Positions 22,584-31,517 of a DNA stretch of 38,152 nt are shown here, piece by piece. Under the pieces are notes generated by a model that made no database searches, was not told where the DNA came from, and was given only the letters and a program-made list of their open reading frames with translations. The number at the start of each line of letters is the position of its first letter. Position 1 is the stretch's first letter. This DNA comes from an uncultured Clostridia bacterium. Its GTDB lineage: Bacteria; Bacillota; Clostridia; Oscillospirales; Acutalibacteraceae. Location: assembly GCA_937907605.1 (NCBI GenBank), contig CALCYI010000047.1, positions 1 through 38,152 of the forward strand. The letters are read 5' to 3'. A program made the translations under genes and the position numbers.

Positions 22584-23639
22584 ATGGCTGTTGAAAAATC
22601 CTTATTCGGATATATAAACGAAAACGAGCCCGTATATCTCTACAAAATCACTAACGAAAGCGGCGCTCACGTAACGCTCCAGACTCTCGGCGCGGGTATA
22701 CAAGCCCTTTATATGCCCGACAGAAACGGTAAATTTTCAGACGTTGTACTAGGCTTTGATAATCCGAGCGATTACCTCAACCCCGATTACGGCTATCAGG
22801 GACTTGTTGTAGGAAGATGGGCTAACCGTATCCGCGACGGTAAATTTACCTTTAAGGGCGAGGAATGCCGCACGCCTCAGAATCAGGGCACGTGGACTCT
22901 CCACGGAGGCGGACGTTTTTCCTTCACTAACTGGGAGGTTGAGGAGACGGGCGAGGACTTCGTCGTTTTCAGGCGCTTTTCGCCCGACGGCGAGGACGGC
23001 TTCCCCGCTGACTTTACTATGAGGGTTAAATACACTCTCACAAACGATAATATCCTGCGCATAGAATACGGCGTGCTTTCGGACAGGGATACGGTTGCGA
23101 ACCCGACAAACCACGCATATTTCAATCTCTCGGGAGACGACGAAAAGACAATTGAGGGACACTACCTTGAAATACCAGCCGATTACTTCACCGAGACCGA
23201 CGAAAGCCAGCTTCCCACGGGCGAGCTCGGTGAGGTCAAGGGGACTATGATGGACTTCACCTACGCTCATAAAATCGGCGATATGATTGATACGCCGTTC
23301 AGGGCAATTATCGACGGTGTCGGCTATGACAATAACTACTGCCTCAAAAATAAGAGCGGCGCCTTCGAGCTCGCGGCAAGGCTTGAGGACAGGGAGAGCG
23401 GAAGAAGGCTCGAGGTTTATACGGACCTTCCGGGTATTCAGCTTTACTGCGGCGGCTGGCTCTCAAGGGATTACACCGCTGGCAAGGGCGCGAATATTGT
23501 TAAATTCCGCCGCGGTGTAGCGCTTGAGACACAGTTTTATCCCGACACCGTAAACTTCCCCGAAAAATTTCCTTTCCGGTACGTTAAAGCAAACAAGGAA
23601 TTCAAAACCGTAACAGAGTTCAGGTTCACTACGATATGA
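22584..23639 (+). CDS. galM: Aldose 1-epimerase (galactose mutarotase family)
   Basis: Interconverts alpha and beta anomers of free sugars so they can enter metabolism. The 351-residue protein shows TLGAGIQALYMPD, VVGRWANRI, the LHGGGRFSFTNW segment, the catalytic His in NPTNHAYFNLSG and the catalytic Glu in VALETQFYPD. The length is normal and no signal peptide is seen, so it is cytoplasmic. AAGGAGG precedes the ATG. Its stop overlaps the GH127 start (ATGA), so it likely acts on the arabinose (or similar sugar) released by that enzyme; galM is used in the family sense. Confidence 0.93.
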   Translation: MAVEKSLFGYINENEPVYLYKITNESGAHVTLQTLGAGIQALYMPDRNGKFSDVVLGFDNPSDYLNPDYGYQGLVVGRWANRIRDGKFTFKGEECRTPQNQGTWTLHGGGRFSFTNWEVEETGEDFVVFRRFSPDGEDGFPADFTMRVKYTLTNDNILRIEYGVLSDRDTVANPTNHAYFNLSGDDEKTIEGHYLEIPADYFTETDESQLPTGELGEVKGTMMDFTYAHKIGDMIDTPFRAIIDGVGYDNNYCLKNKSGAFELAARLEDRESGRRLEVYTDLPGIQLYCGGWLSRDYTAGKGANIVKFRRGVALETQFYPDTVNFPEKFPFRYVKANKEFKTVTEFRFTTI

Positions 23640-25504
23640 AATCAAAATTTTTACCGCTCGAAAAAATAAAAATAGACGACCCGTTCTGGAACGGGTTTAT
23701 TGAGCTTGTTCGGCGCGAGGTAATTCCCTATCAGTACGAGGCGCTCCACGACAGGATTGAGGGGGTTGAAAAAAGCTACTGCATAGAGAATTTCAAAAAA
23801 GCCGCAAAGTCAGACGGGAGCGTGAAATACCCCGTAGACAAATGGTGCTATGACGACCATAACGCCGACGAAAACGCCTTTCACGGCTGGGTTTTCCAGG
23901 ACAGCGACGCGTATAAATGGCTCGAGGCTGTCGCGTATTCGCTGATTAATCACCCCGATTCAGCGCTTGAAGCAAGGGCTGACGGAGTTATTGACCTTAT
24001 CTGCGCGGCGCAGCTTGAAAACGGCTACCTCGACACGCTTTATATCATCAACGACCGCGATAGGATATTCACCAACCTCCGCGATTTTCACGAGCTTTAC
24101 TGCTTCGGTCATCTTGCCGAGGCGGCAGTCGCGTACTATCAGGCGACGGGCAAGGACAAGCTCCTTAACGCCGCGCTGAAATTCGCCGACTTAATCTGCG
24201 ATACCTTCGGTAAGGATAAAAAAAGAGGCTACGGCGGTCACGAAATCGCCGAGCTTGCGCTCGTTAAGCTCTACGATTTAACGGGAGAGGAAAAGTATCT
24301 CGATACGGCAAGGTTCTTCATTAACGAGCGCGGTAAAAAGCCGTATTACTTTGACCTTGAGCGCGGAAAAGAGACAAAAGAGGATAACTATTTTTACAAT
24401 CAGGCGCACGCTCAGCCGAAAAATCAGCACGAGGCGGTAGGTCACGCGGTGCGCGCCGTATATCTTTACAGCGGTATGGCGGATATCGCCGAGCGTTGCG
24501 GCGATACCGAGCTTGCTCGGGCGTGCAGGGATATTTTCGCCGACATAGTTAACCGCAAAATGTATATTACAGGCGGTATAGGCTCAACCGTTCACGGCGA
24601 GGCGTTCACGTATCCCTTTGACCTTCCGAACGACCTTGCATACTGCGAAACCTGCGCGTCAATAGGGCTTATCTTTTTCGCTCAGCGAATGAGCGCTATC
24701 GAGGATAATCCCGTTTTTGCGGCGACGGCTGAAAGGGCGCTTTATAATACCGTGCTTGCGGGAATGGCTGAGGACGGAAAAAGCTTCTTTTACGTTAATC
24801 CTCTTGAGGTTAACCCGACCGCTTCCCGTCTTGACGAGAGAAAGCGCCATATAAAGCCCATAAGGCAGAGGTGGTTTTCCTGCGCGTGCTGCCCGCCGAA
24901 TCTTGCGAGAATAATCTCCTCGCTCGGTGCATACGCTTACAGCGAAAATGAGGATACGCTCTTTATTCATCAGTATATCGGAGGTGCAGTAAACACAGAA
25001 AGCGCCTTTGTTTCCGTGGATTCTGACTATACTGAAAGCGGAAGAGTAAAAATAACCGTTAGCCCCAAAAGGAAAATGAAGCTCGCCGTTCGTATTCCCG
25101 ACTGGTACAGCGACGAGGGCTACAGATACTACGATATTGACAGGGAGAGGGTTATCGAGCTTAATTTCACACCCGAGGTTAAGCTCATAAAATGCTCTAA
25201 CCTCGTAGCCGCAAACATCGGCAAAGCCGCAGTTACGAGAGGTCCTTTCGTATACTGTGCAGAGGGCGTTGACAACGGCGAAAGCTTACAGCTCTTAAGA
25301 CTGAGCCCGACGGGAAATTTCACAAAGCAGGGTGAATTCATTATTGCCGACGGATATAGAGAAAAGCCCGACAACGATTTATACATGGAGTATAAATCCT
25401 CCGAGCTTTCCGAAACAAAAATAAAGCTTCTCCCCTATTACCGCTGGGGTAACAGAGGAGAAAACGAAATGTCGGTATACCTGCCGCTAAACACAAAATA
25501 CTAA
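23636..25504 (+). CDS. GH127 beta-L-arabinofuranosidase
   Basis: Releases L-arabinofuranose from arabino-oligosaccharides. The 622-residue protein has an N-terminal (alpha/alpha)6 barrel and C-terminal beta domains. Active-site residues line up almost by number with Bifidobacterium HypBA1: E322 (acid/base), E338 and C340 (zinc ligands in AYCETC), and C418/C419 in WFSCACCPPN, with C418 as the predicted nucleophile. No signal peptide is present, so the substrate must be imported. Related GH families (GH146 and others) share this fold, so substrate detail is inferred. Second gene of the operon, followed by a terminator. Confidence 0.92.
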   Translation: MKSKFLPLEKIKIDDPFWNGFIELVRREVIPYQYEALHDRIEGVEKSYCIENFKKAAKSDGSVKYPVDKWCYDDHNADENAFHGWVFQDSDAYKWLEAVAYSLINHPDSALEARADGVIDLICAAQLENGYLDTLYIINDRDRIFTNLRDFHELYCFGHLAEAAVAYYQATGKDKLLNAALKFADLICDTFGKDKKRGYGGHEIAELALVKLYDLTGEEKYLDTARFFINERGKKPYYFDLERGKETKEDNYFYNQAHAQPKNQHEAVGHAVRAVYLYSGMADIAERCGDTELARACRDIFADIVNRKMYITGGIGSTVHGEAFTYPFDLPNDLAYCETCASIGLIFFAQRMSAIEDNPVFAATAERALYNTVLAGMAEDGKSFFYVNPLEVNPTASRLDERKRHIKPIRQRWFSCACCPPNLARIISSLGAYAYSENEDTLFIHQYIGGAVNTESAFVSVDSDYTESGRVKITVSPKRKMKLAVRIPDWYSDEGYRYYDIDRERVIELNFTPEVKLIKCSNLVAANIGKAAVTRGPFVYCAEGVDNGESLQLLRLSPTGNFTKQGEFIIADGYREKPDNDLYMEYKSSELSETKIKLLPYYRWGNRGENEMSVYLPLNTKY

Positions 25505-25511
25505 TAAAAGC

Positions 25512-25566
25512 GGGCGGATAATATCCGCCCCTACAAAAAAGACCGCTCCTTTCGGAACGGTCTTTT
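25512..25566. terminator. Palindrome plus bidirectional terminator
   Basis: GGGCGGATA-A-TATCCGCCC (25512-25530) is a perfect palindrome. It is followed by a terminator with AAAGACCG (25538-25545) and CGGTCTTT (25558-25565), A-run before and T-run after. Both serve the convergent GH127 and SPFH genes. The G/C-rich palindrome resembles the hairpin at 36206-36220. Confidence 0.8.
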
Positions 25567-25577
25567 TCTATACTATT

Positions 25578-26816
25578 TTACGGTTTCGGGGTTCCGCACT
25601 TTGTGCAGAAGTTGCCCTCATTCTTCGTTCCGCAATTACCGCAGAACCAGCCCGCAGGTGCTTCCGGCTTCGGTTTACCGCACTGTGTGCAGAAATTGCC
25701 GCTGTTAGCCGCGCCGCATTCGCAGGTCCAGCCGCCCTCTGCGGGAGCTGCTGCCTGAGGCGCGGGAGCCGCCTGCTGCTGAGTCTGCTGAGCTCTCTGC
25801 TCTGCACCCATTGCAAACAGGTTAGCCGCGGTTGCTCCGCCGCCGCCTGCGTTCATAGCCATGCCCATGCCTACAAAGCCGCCCATTGCGCCGTTCGGAT
25901 TGTTAGCCGCGTCACGCATAGCCTGACCCTGTGACTCAAGATATACGCCGCCTGCCATGCTCGGATCTCTTCCTGCTGCAGCGCCTCTCTGATACTGCTT
26001 GAGGTAAGCGGCATCCTCTTCACTGATGCTAACGGGGTTAAGCGCGATAGATACGATTTCAATACCTCTTGCCTCATACCAAAGCTCGCGGAGCGCTGCG
26101 TTAGCGTTATCGCGAAGCTCCTTGGTGTGTGAAGGAATCTGAGCGGGACGAAGTCCAAGCTCTGAAAGCTGACCGAACGCGGGTGAAAGCGAGTCAACGA
26201 ACTCCGTCTTGAGCTGTGAGTCAAGCTCTTCTCTTCTGTACTCGCTTGCTACGTTAGAAGCAATCTTTGAGTAGAAAATAATCGGGTCGGCGATTCTGTA
26301 GGAATATACGCCGTTGCACTTAATTTCGGTATCCATATCAAGACCGATGTTGCGGTCAAGAACACGGAACGGGATAGGAGTAGGCGTACCGAATTTATTA
26401 TCCATAATTTCCTTGGTGTTTATGTAATAAACTCTCTGATCCTTACCTGTATCGCCGCCGAAGGTGAAACGTCTGCCGAGGGTCTTGAAGGAATCAAGAA
26501 TACTTTCGCCGAGCTTGCCTGCGAAGATTGAAGGCTCCGTTGAGGAATCCCATGTGAACTCGCCGGGCTCTGCGCAAACCTCGACAACCTTGCCCTGCTC
26601 TACGATAAGCATACACTGACCGTCAGCAACCGCAATCGCCGAGCCGTTTGAAATAATGTTATCGCTGCCCTTGGTGTTGGAGGAACGGCTGCCCGTTCTC
26701 TTTTCGCCCTTTACCATAAGAACGTCCTTGTCAATGCTGTCGCAATAGAAGAATTCCTTCCACTGATCAGCGAGCGTTCCGCCGAGAGCACCGATGCCTG
26801 CTCTAATAAGTCCCAT
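25578..26816 (-). CDS. SPFH-domain protein with two C-terminal zinc ribbons
   Basis: This YdjI-like SPFH (stomatin/flotillin-fold) protein has 412 residues. The SPFH part runs from about 20 to 290 and includes GEFTWDSSTEPSIF, VYYINTKEI and YEARGIEIVSIALNPVSISEE. A Gly/Ala/Gln-rich linker follows. Two zinc ribbons end the protein, each with CxxC pairs: WTCECGAANSGNFCTQCG and WFCGNCGTKNEGNFCTKCG. Such proteins are thought to assemble at membranes, often with PspA-type stress proteins; no partner is in view here. AGGAG precedes the ATG. Monocistronic, with its own promoter. Confidence 0.9.
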   Translation of the reverse strand: MGLIRAGIGALGGTLADQWKEFFYCDSIDKDVLMVKGEKRTGSRSSNTKGSDNIISNGSAIAVADGQCMLIVEQGKVVEVCAEPGEFTWDSSTEPSIFAGKLGESILDSFKTLGRRFTFGGDTGKDQRVYYINTKEIMDNKFGTPTPIPFRVLDRNIGLDMDTEIKCNGVYSYRIADPIIFYSKIASNVASEYRREELDSQLKTEFVDSLSPAFGQLSELGLRPAQIPSHTKELRDNANAALRELWYEARGIEIVSIALNPVSISEEDAAYLKQYQRGAAAGRDPSMAGGVYLESQGQAMRDAANNPNGAMGGFVGMGMAMNAGGGGATAANLFAMGAEQRAQQTQQQAAPAPQAAAPAEGGWTCECGAANSGNFCTQCGKPKPEAPAGWFCGNCGTKNEGNFCTKCGTPKP

Positions 26817-26862
26817 ATAAATTTACTCCTTTCATATTAGAAACTTATGGTTTTACAACTGC

Positions 26863-26892
26863 ATTATAGCACATCTTTATCCAATATAGCAA
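26863..26892 (-). promoter_or_regulatory. Promoter of the SPFH gene
   Basis: TATAAT (26863-26868) with extended TGC, and TTGCTA (26887-26892) 18 bases upstream, on the minus strand. Confidence 0.55.
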
Positions 26893-26898
26893 TAGAAT

Positions 26899-29202
26899 TT
26901 ATAAAGATTTAAAATATTCCTGCGCAATTCTTACGCTCTCCATAGCGTCCTTTGCGTAAAAGTCGGCGCTAATCATATTGGCATAGCTCCTCGTCAGCAC
27001 CGCACCGCCGACAATAACCTTAGCATTGGTGTTTTCGTGAATAAGGCGTATCGTCCTTTCCATATTCGGAACGGTGGTGGTCATAAGCGCGGAAAGTCCC
27101 GCGAGCCTTGCGCCGCTTTTAATGACCTCCTCGAGCACCCTTTCGCACTTCACGTCTTTACCGAGGTCGATTACGTCAAAGCCGTAATTTTGAAGCAGAA
27201 CCTTAACTATATTCTTGCCGATGTCGTGAATATCGCCCTCTACGGTCGCGAGCACGATTTTATCGCCCTTAACCGTAGCGTCGCCGCTTTTGATTATATG
27301 CGCCTTAATTTCGTCAAACGCCGCCTTTGCTGAGTCCGCGCTCATAAGAAGCTGAGGCAAAAACAGTTTGTTCTTTTCAAAATCCTTGCCCACACTGTCA
27401 AGCGCGGGGATAATCTCGCTGCTGATTATGTCAAGCGCGGGCGTGCTTTCGGCAAGGCGCTTTGCGATAGCAGCGCTCTCGTCCTTAAGCCCCTTAACAA
27501 TGCTGTCCTTGAGGCTGAGCTGCGTTATAACCTGCTCGGTCTTTTCCTCTTTGATAACCGAGGAGATATATTCCGTGCAGCTTTCGTCAAACCCCGCGAG
27601 AGCGTTGTGCGCATAATACGCGTTCATCATCGGGGCGGATTTCGGGTTGATAATACCCGCGGAAAGCCCCTTTGCGAGCGCCTCGGTATAAAAGGCGGTG
27701 TTAATCGCCTCCCTGTCGGGAAGCCCGAAGCTAATATTTGACACGCCGAGCACCGTATGCACGCCGAGGGTGTTCCTCAGATAATCAACCGCCTTAAGCG
27801 TTTCAACTGCGTTTTGCGTATTCGTACTTATCGTCATAGTAAGCGCGTCTACAATTAAATCCTTTTTCTTGATCCCGTACTTTTCGGCTCTGTCAATGAT
27901 TTTTTCTGCAATTTTAATTCTGCCCTCTGCGCTCTCGGGTATTCCGCTTTCGTCAAGGCATAGGCAGACTGCGGCGCCGCCGTATTTTTTAATGAGCGGG
28001 AATACGGAGCTCATTGAGTCCTCTTTTCCGTTAACGGAGTTGATAAGCGGCTTGCCGTTATAAATTCTCATAGCCGCTTCGAGCGCCTCGGGCTTTGCCG
28101 AGTCAAGCTGGAGCGGAGTCGGGAGCACGGACTGAAGCTCGTAAACCGCGCATTTGAGCATTTCAACCTCGTCAATTTCGGGAAGTCCTACGTTAACGTC
28201 GAGGATATGCGCGCCGCATTCACGCTGTGAAATACCCTCTTTAATAATATATTCCGTATCGCCGTCGCGCAGTGCCTGCTTTAAAAGCTTCTTGCCCGTC
28301 GGGTTAATCCTCTCGCCTATAACGAGGCTCTTTTTTCCAAAAACTGCGCTCTCGCTTCCGCTCGTAACGATTGTATGCGTTTTATATTCGGGTACGGAAT
28401 CGGGAATATTCTTCGTTTTTTCAATCAGCACCTTAATGTGCGCGGGCGTAGTTCCGCAGCAGCCGCCGAGGTACGACACGCCGAGGGCGGCAAGCTCTCT
28501 CATTACCGCCGCAAACTCGTCGGGCTCAACCGTGTATACGGTTTTTCCGTTCACAACCTCGGGCAGACCCGCGTTCGGGTTTACCATTATCGGAAGCGAG
28601 GTGTATTCCCTCAGCTCCTTAACAAGAGGTATCATCTGCTTTGGTCCAAGCCCGCAGTTAAAGCCTATTACGTCCGCCCCGAGTGTTTCAACAAGCGCAC
28701 AGGCGGTCTTTATGTCCGCGCCCGTAAGGAGCCTTCCGCTCTCGTCGAACATAAGGGATACGAATATGGGAAGGGAACAGTTTTCCTTTGCCGCAAGGAT
28801 TGCCGCCTTGAGCTCATAGGTATCGCTCACGGTTTCGATAAGCACGAGGTCGCTGCCCTCTGCGCCCGCTCTGACTACCTCTGAGTAAGCGCTTACGCAC
28901 TCTTCAAAATCGAGGTCGCCCATAGGCTTCAAAAGCCTGCCCGTAGGGCCTAAATCAAGCGCGACCTTTTTACCCGTTTTCCCCGCAAGCTCAACGCCCG
29001 CGCGCACTATCTCCGCGCAGTTTTCGTACTTAAGCGGATTTGCGCCGAAGGTGTTGGAGGTGATAATATCCGCGCCGGCGTTGGCGTACGCCATATGAAT
29101 TTTTAACACTCTCAGCGGGTCGCTGAGGTTCAGCAGCTCGGGTAGCTCGCCCGCTCTGAGCCCGAGCATTGAGCCCATTCCGCCGTCAAAATATTTAATC
29201 AT
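26899..29202 (-). CDS. metH: B12-dependent methionine synthase, without reactivation domain
   Basis: Transfers methyl from methyl-tetrahydrofolate to homocysteine. The 767 residues cover the homocysteine domain (about 1-270; DGGMGSML, zinc cysteines C183 in GFNCG and C248/C249 in GGCCGTTP), the pterin domain (about 290-540; IGERINPTGKK, DVNVGLPEID), and the cobalamin domain with cap (about 560-767; VEGDIHDIGKN with cobalt-ligating H659 in DxHxxG). The C-terminal AdoMet reactivation domain of E. coli MetH is absent and is encoded by the separate gene just upstream. GAGGA precedes the ATG; the gap to that gene is one base. Confidence 0.96.
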   Translation of the reverse strand: MIKYFDGGMGSMLGLRAGELPELLNLSDPLRVLKIHMAYANAGADIITSNTFGANPLKYENCAEIVRAGVELAGKTGKKVALDLGPTGRLLKPMGDLDFEECVSAYSEVVRAGAEGSDLVLIETVSDTYELKAAILAAKENCSLPIFVSLMFDESGRLLTGADIKTACALVETLGADVIGFNCGLGPKQMIPLVKELREYTSLPIMVNPNAGLPEVVNGKTVYTVEPDEFAAVMRELAALGVSYLGGCCGTTPAHIKVLIEKTKNIPDSVPEYKTHTIVTSGSESAVFGKKSLVIGERINPTGKKLLKQALRDGDTEYIIKEGISQRECGAHILDVNVGLPEIDEVEMLKCAVYELQSVLPTPLQLDSAKPEALEAAMRIYNGKPLINSVNGKEDSMSSVFPLIKKYGGAAVCLCLDESGIPESAEGRIKIAEKIIDRAEKYGIKKKDLIVDALTMTISTNTQNAVETLKAVDYLRNTLGVHTVLGVSNISFGLPDREAINTAFYTEALAKGLSAGIINPKSAPMMNAYYAHNALAGFDESCTEYISSVIKEEKTEQVITQLSLKDSIVKGLKDESAAIAKRLAESTPALDIISSEIIPALDSVGKDFEKNKLFLPQLLMSADSAKAAFDEIKAHIIKSGDATVKGDKIVLATVEGDIHDIGKNIVKVLLQNYGFDVIDLGKDVKCERVLEEVIKSGARLAGLSALMTTTVPNMERTIRLIHENTNAKVIVGGAVLTRSYANMISADFYAKDAMESVRIAQEYFKSL

Positions 29203-29203
29203 A

Positions 29204-29761
29204 TCAGTCCTCTATCCCTATAAACGCGGTAACGCTCTTTGACGGCACCATCTGGCAACTGTCAGTAAGCGTTATGCCGATTCTCTTTGTAAGGTCAATC
29301 AGTCCAAAAAGCTGTTTTTGCTGAGTTATATCAAGGTCAAAGTACCCGGGAGAGTAACGCCTTCTCAGCTTCACTCCGTGCTCCGCCTTAAGCTCCTCCT
29401 CAAGCGAGTCGCAGACCTCCTCAATATACACGTTCGCCGCGGCGCTCAGCGCCATAGCCCTTGCCGTGTCGGTTGCAAGCGCCGTTTTAATAAGGCGGTC
29501 AACACCAAGCCCGAGCGTTGCGCCGAAAACGACAGCCCTTTTGCAGCCCGCCATGTTTTCGGCAAGCCTTGCGCTTTTAAATTCCGTGCCGCCGATATTT
29601 ACACCGTCCGTGCTTACCGAAATATCATAAATTCGGTAAAGGCTTTTCGGCTTTGCGGTATTAATAATTTTCTCCGCCGCCCAATCCACGAGCCCGAGCG
29701 TTCTTTCGTCCCGAATTTCCGAGCTTGTTCTCAGGTAGCGCAATATCTCTTTTCTATCCAT
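29204..29761 (-). CDS. Methionine synthase reactivation domain protein
   Basis: A 185-residue stand-alone version of the MetH activation domain, which binds AdoMet and remethylates oxidised cobalamin. Family marks are ACNVYIEEVCDSLEEEL-like AANVYIEEVCDSLEEEL, RRRYSPGYFDLDITQQKQLF and LTDSCQMVPSKSVTAFIGI. The last motif (MxPxxSVxAxxG) contacts the cofactor in MetH. It lies between metF and metH, overlapping metF by eight bases and ending one base before metH, so it clearly serves that synthase. The reductant is unknown. Confidence 0.93.
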   Translation of the reverse strand: MDRKEILRYLRTSSEIRDERTLGLVDWAAEKIINTAKPKSLYRIYDISVSTDGVNIGGTEFKSARLAENMAGCKRAVVFGATLGLGVDRLIKTALATDTARAMALSAAANVYIEEVCDSLEEELKAEHGVKLRRRYSPGYFDLDITQQKQLFGLIDLTKRIGITLTDSCQMVPSKSVTAFIGIED

Positions 29762-30620
29762 TTATTATATCCGAAAGTCCGTTCATAATTTTTTCGGCAA
29801 CGTCGGGCTTATTCATAGTATAGATATGAATATTGTTAATCCCGTTTGCCATAAGGTCTATAATCTGCTCGGTAGCGTAGATAATACCCGCCTGCTTCAT
29901 TGAGGCGTCGTCCTCGGCGAAGCGCTCCATTATCTTATAAAACTTCTTCGGTACGGAGCAGTTTGAAAGCTCGATAGTCCTCTTTATCTGTTTTGCGTTG
30001 GTTATCGGCATAATGCCCGCAATAATCGGAACTTCAATCCCTTTCACCCTGCACATCTCGACGAAATTCAGGAAAACCGAGTTGTCAAAGAAAAGCTGTG
30101 AGGTGAGAAAATCAAGCCCGCAGTCAACCTTTTCCTTAAGGTGCTGCATATCGTCAACGCGGTTTTTGCTCTCGGGGTGTACCTCGGGATAACACGCGCC
30201 GCCGATACAGAAATCCCCAAGCTCCTTAAGCTCGTTCACAAGCTGATACGCGTATTCATAGTACTGCTTGTCGGGGAATACAAAGCCCTCGGGAATATCC
30301 CCTCTGAGCGCAAGCACATTTTCAATATTATTGCTTTTAAGCTCGCCCGCTACGCTCCTTATCTTGTCGCGCGTGGACGTAAGGCAGGTAAGATGCGAAA
30401 GAGGAGTAACGCCGCAATTTTTAATCTCGTTTGCAATCTCCTGCGTAAAGCCAGCGCCCGTGCCCGCCGCTCCGTAGGTAACGCTCATAAAGGCGGGGTT
30501 TGACTCCGCCATTTTCCGCACGGTTTCCTTAGTGCTTTCGATTTTGTCCCACTGCTTCGGCGGGAACACCTCAAAGGATACCGTTACCCTGTTTTCCTTA
30601 AGAATAGTGCTTATCTTCAT
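29754..30620 (-). CDS. metF: 5,10-methylenetetrahydrofolate reductase
   Basis: Makes the methyl-tetrahydrofolate used by MetH. The 288-residue TIM-barrel flavoprotein shows VSFEVFPPK (catalytic Glu), SVTYGAAGTG, PLSHLTCLTSTRDKI, NVLALRGDIP (FAD site), DFLTSQLFFDN and IAGIMPITNAKQIKR. Length is typical for bacterial MetF. GAGGT lies eight bases before the ATG. First gene of metF-activator-metH, with a consensus promoter about 20 bases upstream. No MetV-type zinc protein gene is adjacent, so it probably works as a simple reductase. Confidence 0.96.
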   Translation of the reverse strand: MKISTILKENRVTVSFEVFPPKQWDKIESTKETVRKMAESNPAFMSVTYGAAGTGAGFTQEIANEIKNCGVTPLSHLTCLTSTRDKIRSVAGELKSNNIENVLALRGDIPEGFVFPDKQYYEYAYQLVNELKELGDFCIGGACYPEVHPESKNRVDDMQHLKEKVDCGLDFLTSQLFFDNSVFLNFVEMCRVKGIEVPIIAGIMPITNAKQIKRTIELSNCSVPKKFYKIMERFAEDDASMKQAGIIYATEQIIDLMANGINNIHIYTMNKPDVAEKIMNGLSDIING

Positions 30621-30640
30621 AATTAATACCTCGTATGAAA

Positions 30641-30669
30641 ATTATAATATTATACCGCTTCTTTGTCAA
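30641..30669 (-). promoter_or_regulatory. Consensus promoter of the metF operon
   Basis: TTGACA (30664-30669) and TATAAT (30641-30646) with a 17-base spacer on the minus strand. The leader is only about 15 bases, leaving no room for a SAM or B12 riboswitch. Confidence 0.8.
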
Positions 30670-30696
30670 ATACGTAATTATGTAGTGCAAATATTG

Positions 30697-30725
30697 TTGA
30701 AATACAGTATAATATATGATAATAT
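30697..30725 (+). promoter_or_regulatory. Candidate promoter of the methyltransferase operon
   Basis: TTGAAA (30697-30702), 17 bases, TAATAT (30720-30725). A TATAAT at 30708-30713 with poor -35 (GTGCAA) is an alternative. Confidence 0.45.
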
Positions 30726-30758
30726 ATACTATATATATTGTTTTTTCAGGTGAAAATG

Positions 30759-31517
30759 ATGAAAACTGACGGATATAATCAAAACGAAAATCTTGTTATA
30801 GGCAGGAACGCCGTATTAGAGCTCCTCAAGGGCGACAGAGAAATAGAAAACGTCCTTATCGCCAAGGGCGAGCGCGAGGGCTCGATTAACAGGATTATAG
30901 CGCTTTGTAAGGAAAAGAAAATCGTTATCAAAAACGTTGATAAAAAGAAACTCGATTTTATGAGCGGCGGTGCTAATCATCAGGGCGTTGCGGCTAACGT
31001 TGCCGCACACGAATACGTAAGCGTCGACGATATACTCGCCTACGCCGAAGAAAAAAATGAAGCGCCGTTCATCATAATCTGCGACGAAATCGAGGACAGC
31101 CACAACCTCGGCGCAATAATCAGGACGGCTGAGGCGTGCGGCGTTCACGGAATTATAATACCCAAGAGGCGCAGCGTTGGGCTGAACTTCCTCGTTGCAA
31201 AGACCTCCTGCGGCGCGCTCGAATATATGAGGGTTGCTCGTGTGGGCAACCTTGCGCAGACCATCGACGAGCTTAAAAAGAAAAATATATGGGTATATGC
31301 CGCCGATATGGACGGTGCGCGCTGGGACAAGACCGATTATTCGGGCGGCGCGGCGCTCGTTATAGGCAACGAGGGCAGCGGAGTAGGCAGACTTATCAAG
31401 GAAAAATGCGACGTTACGGTCAGCCTGCCGATGCTCGGAAAGGTTAATTCCCTTAACGCGTCGGTTGCGGCGGGAATAATTATGTACGAAATTGCAAGAC
31501 AGAGGCTTGAAAAATGA
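30759..31517 (+). CDS. rlmB: TrmH/RlmB-family 23S rRNA 2'-O-ribose methyltransferase
   Basis: Methylates a ribose 2'-OH, in RlmB the conserved G2251 of 23S rRNA. The 252-residue protein has an N-terminal substrate-binding domain (LVIGRNAVLELL, GANHQGVAA) and a SPOUT domain with three motifs: DSHNLGAIIRTAEACGVHGII, ALVIGNEGSGVGRLI and VSLPMLGKVNSLNASVAAGI. ATG at 30759 is chosen because AGGTGA lies five bases before it; an ATG three bases earlier is too close. The exact rRNA site is inferred. The stop overlaps the next gene's start (ATGA). Confidence 0.9.
   Translation: MKTDGYNQNENLVIGRNAVLELLKGDREIENVLIAKGEREGSINRIIALCKEKKIVIKNVDKKKLDFMSGGANHQGVAANVAAHEYVSVDDILAYAEEKNEAPFIIICDEIEDSHNLGAIIRTAEACGVHGIIIPKRRSVGLNFLVAKTSCGALEYMRVARVGNLAQTIDELKKKNIWVYAADMDGARWDKTDYSGGAALVIGNEGSGVGRLIKEKCDVTVSLPMLGKVNSLNASVAAGIIMYEIARQRLEK

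Noticed and set aside
28154..28819. 221-residue open frame antisense to metH
   Set aside because: Shadow of metH; very rich in Ser/Pro/Thr with no motif.
30621..30737. SAM or T-box riboswitch upstream of metF
   Set aside because: The interval is only 117 bases, shared by two divergent promoters, with no conserved stems.
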